Below, piece after piece: positions 36,610 to 40,989 of a stretch of 40,989 nucleotides of DNA (position 1 is its first letter; every line of letters starts with the position of its first letter). The position numbers were made by a program, and so were the translations under genes. Origin of the DNA: Bryobacteraceae bacterium. Its GTDB lineage: Bacteria > Acidobacteriota > Terriglobia > Bryobacterales > Bryobacteraceae. Location of the stretch: NCBI GenBank assembly GCA_028275505.1, contig JAPWUP010000015.1:1-40989 (forward strand), given 5' to 3'. Below the pieces are notes generated by a model. That model made no database searches and was not told the origin of the DNA. It saw only the letters and a program-made list of their open reading frames with translations.

Positions 36610-37248
36610 TCAGCGTACTTCCAGACCAAACTCGCGGATGAGATCTCTCCCCGGTCCCAGGGAGTAAAGCCGAACCCAATAAGTGCCGCGGCGCAGCGAA
36701 CGCAGTCGCAACTCGGCCTCGCGGGGGTGTTCTACCCGGGCTTGGGCGATCACGCGCCCACCAGCGTCCACGACCTCCACCTGACAGCAGGATTCCGAGG
36801 GCAGCCCGGTCGGATCCCAAGTCAATCGCAAGTCGCGCCCGGTCGGGGCTTGGGCGAACAACTCGCCACCCGCGCTACGGGTAGCCTGGAGCATCACTGT
36901 CACGGGTAGTGCGCCGGCGCTGCGGGGCGCCATTACGATCCGTGGGACCAGCAAGAAGAGGACGACGACAGCGGCTGCGGCGAGGCCCCAGGATACGGCC
37001 GGCATTGGCCGCCAGGCCTCCAGCCGCGCCCAGGCCAGACGCCACCACGGGGGAGGTGCCTCACTCAGCTTCCGGGCAGCCTCCCTCATGACGTGAATGT
37101 ACTCATCCACCTGGCTCAGCCGGTCCTGACACTCAGGACAAACTAGCAGGTGCTCCTCCATCCCCGCGATCTGCTCCTCGGAGAGCAATCCCAAGGCGTA
37201 TTCTTCCCACTGTTCCTCGGTAGGGTGCTTGTCGAAATGGCAGGCCAT
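36610..37248 (-). CDS. Zinc-finger anti-sigma factor of the CHAT operon
   Basis: This 212-residue membrane protein has an N-terminal anti-sigma zinc domain with EEHLLVCPEC (H-x3-C-x2-C, around residues 31-39). One membrane helix follows at about residues 85-105 (WGLAAAAVVVLFLLVPRIVM), then an outer beta-rich domain ending RGTYWVRLYSLGPGRDLI, which looks like a small carbohydrate-binding or Ig-like fold. The ATG at 37248 is chosen; the open frame upstream is not conserved in style. It lies 60 bp after the sigma gene and should be its inhibitor. Confidence 0.82.
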   Translation of the reverse strand: MACHFDKHPTEEQWEEYALGLLSEEQIAGMEEHLLVCPECQDRLSQVDEYIHVMREAARKLSEAPPPWWRLAWARLEAWRPMPAVSWGLAAAAVVVLFLLVPRIVMAPRSAGALPVTVMLQATRSAGGELFAQAPTGRDLRLTWDPTGLPSESCCQVEVVDAGGRVIAQARVEHPREAELRLRSLRRGTYWVRLYSLGPGRDLIREFGLEVR

Positions 37249-37308
37249 GTCTTTCCATCCCGGCGTTCCACAACGGGCAACTGGCCGGACGATGCCTCCT
37301 GTCAAACT

Positions 37309-38004
37309 CTAGTGGGCGGAACCGGAGGAATTTCTCAGTCCGGGAAGGCGCAATTTTCGCTGTAACTTGCGCTTGCCCAATTCCCCGAACCGAGCCTTGG
37401 CCCGGGACTTCAGCAGGCGGAACTGGGTCTCGGTGAGCTTCATTTCGCGGCAAATTTGTTGCTGCGTCTGGCCGAGCAGGTAAAAGCGGGTCAGGATTTC
37501 GCGGTCGCGCCGCGAGACGCTCTCCAAGACCTTTTGCATGATCTCGACCTTCTGACGGGCAAAAACCTGCTGCTCGGGATTGGCTCGCGTATCCGAGATG
37601 GGCAGACTAGGATGCAATTCGGTCTGGCCCCTGCGGACTTGCACGGCCCGTTCGATGTAGGCGGCGACCTGGCGCCGGACCACCGTGCGCACGAACCCCA
37701 TCAGACGTTCCGGATCGCGCAATTCGCCGCGCTGAATGGCCTGGACCACGATGAGGAAGGTGTCATGAACGCGGTCGTCGAGCTCATCCGGACCCACCTG
37801 GCGGCACAAGTAAAAACGAATCCCTCGCGAAAAGATCCCGTAGAGCTGCTCCATGCCTGCCGGATCGCCGCAGCGGATCTTCTCCACGAGCTCCGTCCAT
37901 TTCGGCTGAGCGGGGACACTCGTCTCGCCGCCCGCGGGCGTTAGCTGGGCGTCCGGCGATCCCGTCGGCTGCCCTTTGTCGTCGTGATCCAGCGTGCCGC
38001 TCAT
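37309..38004 (-). CDS. Sigma-70 family RNA polymerase sigma factor of the CHAT operon
   Basis: This 231-residue factor has an N-terminal lead of about 35 residues, region 2 (MEQLYGIFSRGIRFYLCRQV, then VHDTFLIVVQAIQRG and FVRTVVRRQVAAYI) and region 4 (SRRDREILTRFYLLGQTQQQ followed by a helix-turn-helix LTETQFRLLKSRAKARF). It belongs to the ECF-like group but diverges in region 2 (HDTF for the usual QDVF). It follows the CHAT gene by 19 bp and precedes the anti-sigma gene, so the three are probably one transcript. Confidence 0.85.
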   Translation of the reverse strand: MSGTLDHDDKGQPTGSPDAQLTPAGGETSVPAQPKWTELVEKIRCGDPAGMEQLYGIFSRGIRFYLCRQVGPDELDDRVHDTFLIVVQAIQRGELRDPERLMGFVRTVVRRQVAAYIERAVQVRRGQTELHPSLPISDTRANPEQQVFARQKVEIMQKVLESVSRRDREILTRFYLLGQTQQQICREMKLTETQFRLLKSRAKARFGELGKRKLQRKLRLPGLRNSSGSAH

Positions 38005-38023
38005 GGGCCGCGCTTAAGAAATC

Positions 38024-40477
38024 CTACAAAACGCCGATCACCACGTACGCGGCCCAGTATTCAGGCCGCGCCCTCCAGTCGCCGCACGCCAGCATGTCGA
38101 GCTGGGCTTGCCGCAAAGCAAGAGCTGGCGCCCTGGCGCCCTCGTGCCGCATGCGCTGCAAGTGACTATAGAATCGCACGAAGAGCTGACCACTGTCGTC
38201 CGGGGTCGCCCAAAGGCTCGCTACCACGGCGCGGGCGCCCGCCGCCAGCCACGCCCGGCTCAGGCCCAGCAAACCAGCGCCGGGCAAGGCGGGGCCTCGC
38301 CCGGACTGGCATCCGCTTAGCACCACGAGCGCCGGTGCGGGACCCAATCCTCGGATCGCAGCCGGAAGCAGGCCCTCAGAACGACCATCCGGACCCAGGC
38401 TCAGCATGATGGATGCCTGCGCCGGCTCGCCATCCGGCGCGAGGACGTGCGTGGCCAGGTGGAGCACGTCGGGCTTTTCGCGCATAGCGGTCGACAGATT
38501 GGCGGGCGTCGCTTCCAGACCCTCGAGCACGCGCGCCGAACTCCCCTCCCAGATAGCGGCGCACGAACGCACCTCCTTGCTGCTGCCGGGCAGGCGGGGA
38601 AGCTCGAACCGTACGGGAGCAGCCCGGAGGCGCGGTAGCCACGGCCAGCCCGTTCCCCCCTCCCTGCCCTGGAAGCGAGCGACCCAGCGCGGGTCAGCCT
38701 GGTTGTAGACAGGATCCGCGACGCCCAGGAATCCGCCGCGCCAGTTCAGGGTCTCCGGCCGGGTGAGCACTCTCGCGCCCGGAACGACTTGAATGGCGTG
38801 GCGCTCGATGAGATAAACGGGTCGCGCCCCATCCGAAGCCAGCGGCAGGGCCGCCAGAGGCAGCGTGAACAGTTGAGTGTCGAGAGCCAGAAACCATTTC
38901 CGTTTGCCGGCCGCGGCCTCCAGTCCGCCGAACAGGAGGCCAGAGACGCGCAGGCCGGCGGCCAACATGCCTGACGACCCGTTGCGGGCCGCCGCCAGAA
39001 ATGAATCCAGCTCGCGCGCGATGCGGGATCGCGGCGGCAGCCGGTCCATCCGGAAGCGGTCCCGCGTGACGAGCCAGCGGTAACTGGCGGCATCCCCCAG
39101 ATAAAAGGCCAGGTAAACCTCATCGGGCGCAAGGGCCTGCTGGAGACGTCTGAGCAGCCCGCTTGCAGGCTCCCAGCGGAAACTGCCAGCAATCGTTTGT
39201 TGCAAGCCGGCCTTGATCTCCCAATCCAGAATCTGCCTGCGAACCGTTTCCAGGCGAGCGCTTACAGCAGGTCCCGGATTCCGCTGGTGGGCGAGTTGCA
39301 AGGCGTGCAGCTCCCGAAGGAGGTCGCCGTACTCGGGCGGAAGCGAGGGCGCCCGGGTCACGCCCCGTTCGAGTTGCGTCTGGAGACTGGCGGCACGGTT
39401 TTCCTCGGCCGCCTCGAAAGCTTCCCGGGCGAGCGCGTCGCTGCGTTTCGAACGGGCCAGTTCCGCGGCCGTCTCCGCCAGTGCCCCGTAAAGCTGCTGC
39501 AGTCCCGCATCCACGCTGATCCCGAAAGCCTCAGCGGGCACCACTTCAACGCGCCAGGCACGCGCGGAATCCACCGCGCTGCGGAAGTCGGCCAGGGCCT
39601 CGGCGAGCCGGCCACGTTGACGGCGCAAGCAGCCGCGATCATAGTACAAAGACCACAGCGGAAGTCCCACGGCGCTGACGCGCGCCAGTTCCAGCGCGCT
39701 GCCCAGCAGCCGTTCGGCAGTGACCAAATCACCCTGGGCCGCCCGCAGCAAAGCGAGATTACGGTAGCTGAAGAACAGCTCCGGCCAGCCGAAAAGACGG
39801 TCGAGACGAAAGGCCTCGAGCAAGAAGGCCTCGGCAGCATGCAGCTCCCCCAGGCGCAGGTATTCGTAGCCGAGGGTCCGCCAAGCCTGAGCCAGCGTGC
39901 GCGTATCGCCTTCGAGGTCCGCCATGCGAGCCGCCTCCAGGAACATAGGCACGGCAGCTTCGAATTCGCCCTGGCGCGCCCGCAAGGTGGCGACACGCAG
40001 CAACAACCGGGACTGGAGCGCGGATCTCTGTCGCGCCAGCGCGAGTGCCTCTTCCGCCGTAGCCCGGGCGGTGGCCAGCTCACCCATGAGGCTATAGGCG
40101 GTGGCAAGGTTGGACGAAATCGTGGCGACTGTTGCCCACTCGCGCTCGCGGGTAGCCAGGTCGCGTGCTTCCAGCAGGGCCCGGACGGCGTCACGGTACT
40201 GAAAACCAGCCATGCGGGCACTGGCCAGATTGTTGAGGAACTGAGCCCGGATGTGCGGATGGCGCCGAGCGGGAAGCTCCCGGAGGCCCTGCTCGAAAAC
40301 CGTGGCGGCCTCGTGATAACGACCGCTCGCGAACAGACGCGTGCCTCGATCCCACAACCGCCGCAGATCACGCGGTACCTCGATTTTGGCATCCGAAGCG
40401 CGGCGCGCAGAGTGGCCCGCGCCTGCCAGCAGGCCGCACAGGGAGGAAACTAACACCGCCGCAGCGGTTGATCGCAT
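38024..40477 (-). CDS. Exported CHAT-domain (caspase-like) protein with TPR repeats
   Basis: This 817-residue protein has a signal peptide (about residues 1-23), at least six TPR-like repeats between residues 45 and 360 (for example FASGRYHEAATVFEQGLREL), a linker, and a C-terminal CHAT protease domain from about 520. The catalytic pair is visible: His677 in LHLATH and Cys723 in LSGCQSG, followed by ASLWATPDDSG and a final EYWAAYVVIGV, all typical of active CHAT domains. CHAT proteins are caspase/separase relatives that cut proteins, often upon a sensed signal. Export, and the sigma/anti-sigma genes that follow it within 19 bp, suggest an envelope-signalling role. The substrate is unknown. 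Confidence 0.88.
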   Translation of the reverse strand: MRSTAAAVLVSSLCGLLAGAGHSARRASDAKIEVPRDLRRLWDRGTRLFASGRYHEAATVFEQGLRELPARRHPHIRAQFLNNLASARMAGFQYRDAVRALLEARDLATREREWATVATISSNLATAYSLMGELATARATAEEALALARQRSALQSRLLLRVATLRARQGEFEAAVPMFLEAARMADLEGDTRTLAQAWRTLGYEYLRLGELHAAEAFLLEAFRLDRLFGWPELFFSYRNLALLRAAQGDLVTAERLLGSALELARVSAVGLPLWSLYYDRGCLRRQRGRLAEALADFRSAVDSARAWRVEVVPAEAFGISVDAGLQQLYGALAETAAELARSKRSDALAREAFEAAEENRAASLQTQLERGVTRAPSLPPEYGDLLRELHALQLAHQRNPGPAVSARLETVRRQILDWEIKAGLQQTIAGSFRWEPASGLLRRLQQALAPDEVYLAFYLGDAASYRWLVTRDRFRMDRLPPRSRIARELDSFLAAARNGSSGMLAAGLRVSGLLFGGLEAAAGKRKWFLALDTQLFTLPLAALPLASDGARPVYLIERHAIQVVPGARVLTRPETLNWRGGFLGVADPVYNQADPRWVARFQGREGGTGWPWLPRLRAAPVRFELPRLPGSSKEVRSCAAIWEGSSARVLEGLEATPANLSTAMREKPDVLHLATHVLAPDGEPAQASIMLSLGPDGRSEGLLPAAIRGLGPAPALVVLSGCQSGRGPALPGAGLLGLSRAWLAAGARAVVASLWATPDDSGQLFVRFYSHLQRMRHEGARAPALALRQAQLDMLACGDWRARPEYWAAYVVIGVL

Positions 40478-40513
40478 GGCCCTCGGGGGAGACTTTGAAC
40501 GCGCAGGCGGGCG

Positions 40514-40561
40514 TTCCTTGGGAGTACACCTGGCGGTCCTACTCCCTGTACTCCCAAGGAA
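40514..40561 (-). promoter_or_regulatory. Perfect 15-bp inverted repeat in the CHAT operon leader
   Basis: TTCCTTGGGAGTACA (40514-40528) and TGTACTCCCAAGGAA (40547-40561) are exact inverse complements around an 18-base loop, 37-84 bases before the CHAT start. The loop contains a further TACTCCC (40540-40546), so GGGAGTA (40520-40526) can pair with either of two copies, giving two exclusive hairpins. There is no U-run after it, so it is not a plain terminator. It could be an operator or an RNA switch. Confidence 0.55.
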
Positions 40562-40930
40562 TCATACCAGAATCAGCCGTGTCGCTGGCAACCTCGCAGC
40601 GAGGTTAAATTAGCTTCAGACGTGCGGCCCGTTACGCACGAACCTTTCTCATGGAAAGGGTTTAATATTCGGGCGGAGGCGGGATGATGATGATGATGGG
40701 CTCGGGATCCATCCTGCACCTCGGCGCCACAGTGCCGCGGTCCGCCCGAGAGGCCAGCGGACTGGCATTTGCGCTGGAATCCGAAGCCCGCTCGTTCGCT
40801 CGCAGCCCGTGGCATTCCGGCCTGAGCTTAGTGGCAGGGTGGGCAGGATGGGGTGGGGAGCACGCCGTAGGCGATTGAAAAGTCAGAAATTAATAACTCC
40901 GCACTCCTGTCAACGCCGGCGCGCGCCTCC
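40562..40930. other. Region without a confident gene upstream of the CHAT operon
   Basis: Several short open frames cross this stretch on both strands, but none has recognisable protein character. It holds a five-fold trinucleotide repeat (GAT on the plus strand, near 40684-40698), a possible 16-residue peptide gene on the minus strand and a minus-strand TTGACA (40913-40908). TTGACA is followed after 15 bp by TAATTT, a weak promoter candidate for leftward transcription toward the CHAT operon. Confidence 0.5.
40662..40712 (-). CDS. Possible 16-residue peptide MDPEPIIIIIPPPPEY
   Basis: On the minus strand an ATG at 40712 opens MDPEPIIIIIPPPPEY, ending at TAA (40662-40664). GAGG lies 6 nt before the ATG. 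The five ATC codons coincide with the trinucleotide repeat. The striking Ile5-Pro4 composition and the ribosome site are the only support; the frame is open further upstream without a good start. It could be a real leader peptide of the CHAT operon or a chance product of the repeat. Confidence 0.25.
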   Translation of the reverse strand: MDPEPIIIIIPPPPEY

Positions 40931-40971
40931 AAAAAGAAAAAGGCCCGCGCCCTGAAGCCAGGCCGCGGGCC
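40931..40971 (-). terminator. Rho-independent terminator of a minus-strand gene beyond the right edge
   Basis: On the minus strand GGCCCGCG (40971-40964) pairs with CGCGGGCC (40949-40942), with further CC-GG pairing inside, and is followed directly by TTTTTCTTTTT (40941-40931). This is a textbook intrinsic terminator for transcription entering from the right. It insulates the CHAT operon from the upstream neighbour. Confidence 0.8.
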
Positions 40972-40989
40972 CGCCTTCTAACTCGTGAT

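Noticed and set aside
38024-40477. CHAT-TPR protein as part of a type III-E CRISPR (Craspase) system
   Set aside because: There is no CRISPR array or gRAMP-like gene nearby and the protein has a signal peptide, so it should act outside the cytoplasm.
40684-40878. A plus-strand 64-residue frame beginning with five Met codons
   Set aside because: The Met run is simply the GAT/ATG trinucleotide repeat. Although GGAGG precedes it, the rest has no protein-like character, and the frame runs away from any partner gene.

Overview
The window is a GC-rich (well above 60 percent by eye) chromosomal segment from a Gram-negative, diderm bacterium. A full Tol-Pal envelope system, an outer-membrane porin-cytochrome conduit, several sigma/anti-sigma pairs, a sulfatase and a CHAT-TPR protein together look most like an Acidobacteriota genome of the Bryobacter/Solibacter type. 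That placement is inferred from gene content and style and was not tested by phylogeny. No rRNA, tRNA, CRISPR array, insertion sequence or prophage is visible. Almost all of the sequence is densely packed coding DNA.

Layout. 0-7 kb (+): a Tat-type sulfatase, then the housekeeping run clpX, lon and rho. 7-8.8 kb (+): a partial ATP synthase operon (two small assembly proteins, subunit a, subunit c) closed by a strong stem-loop. The c subunit carries a signal-peptide-like N-terminus and Na+-type ligand residues. 8.8-16.6 kb (+): a DHDPS-family aldolase, a YceI protein, an ECF sigma factor with a zinc-finger anti-sigma that ends in a TonB-like domain, rsmA, gltX, sat and a methyltransferase. 16.6-16.8 kb: a relic of an Nramp metal transporter.

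16.9-25.3 kb is a redox island. On the minus strand lie ric (iron-sulfur repair) and a 782-residue fusion of both subunits of an Nfn-type electron-bifurcating transhydrogenase. Divergently, on the plus strand, lies a three-gene operon for an OmcA/MtrC-type decaheme cytochrome, a DmsE/MtrA-type decaheme cytochrome and an MtrB-type beta-barrel. The divergent spacer holds a near-consensus CRP-type box and a repeat-rich promoter. The three-gene operon predicts electron transfer across the outer membrane.

25.3-34.8 kb (-) is one continuous run transcribed leftward: tolQ, tolR, a tolA/tonB-like gene, tolB, pal, cpoB, a fused aroD-aroE, a tiny twin-arginine protein coupled to an amidase, and a UvrC-like protein with an altered nuclease domain. 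recN (+) is divergent from tolQ. 36.6-40.5 kb (-) is an operon of a secreted CHAT-protease/TPR protein followed by its own sigma factor and zinc-finger anti-sigma factor. Its leader contains a perfect 15-bp inverted repeat with a competing alternative pairing. The last 500 bases hold no confident gene: they contain a possible 16-residue peptide and a rho-independent terminator for a gene beyond the right edge.

Several genes (gltX, recN, the nfn fusion, the small twin-arginine gene) have a -10-like hexamer only 9-14 nt before the start codon and no Shine-Dalgarno sequence, which suggests leaderless transcripts.
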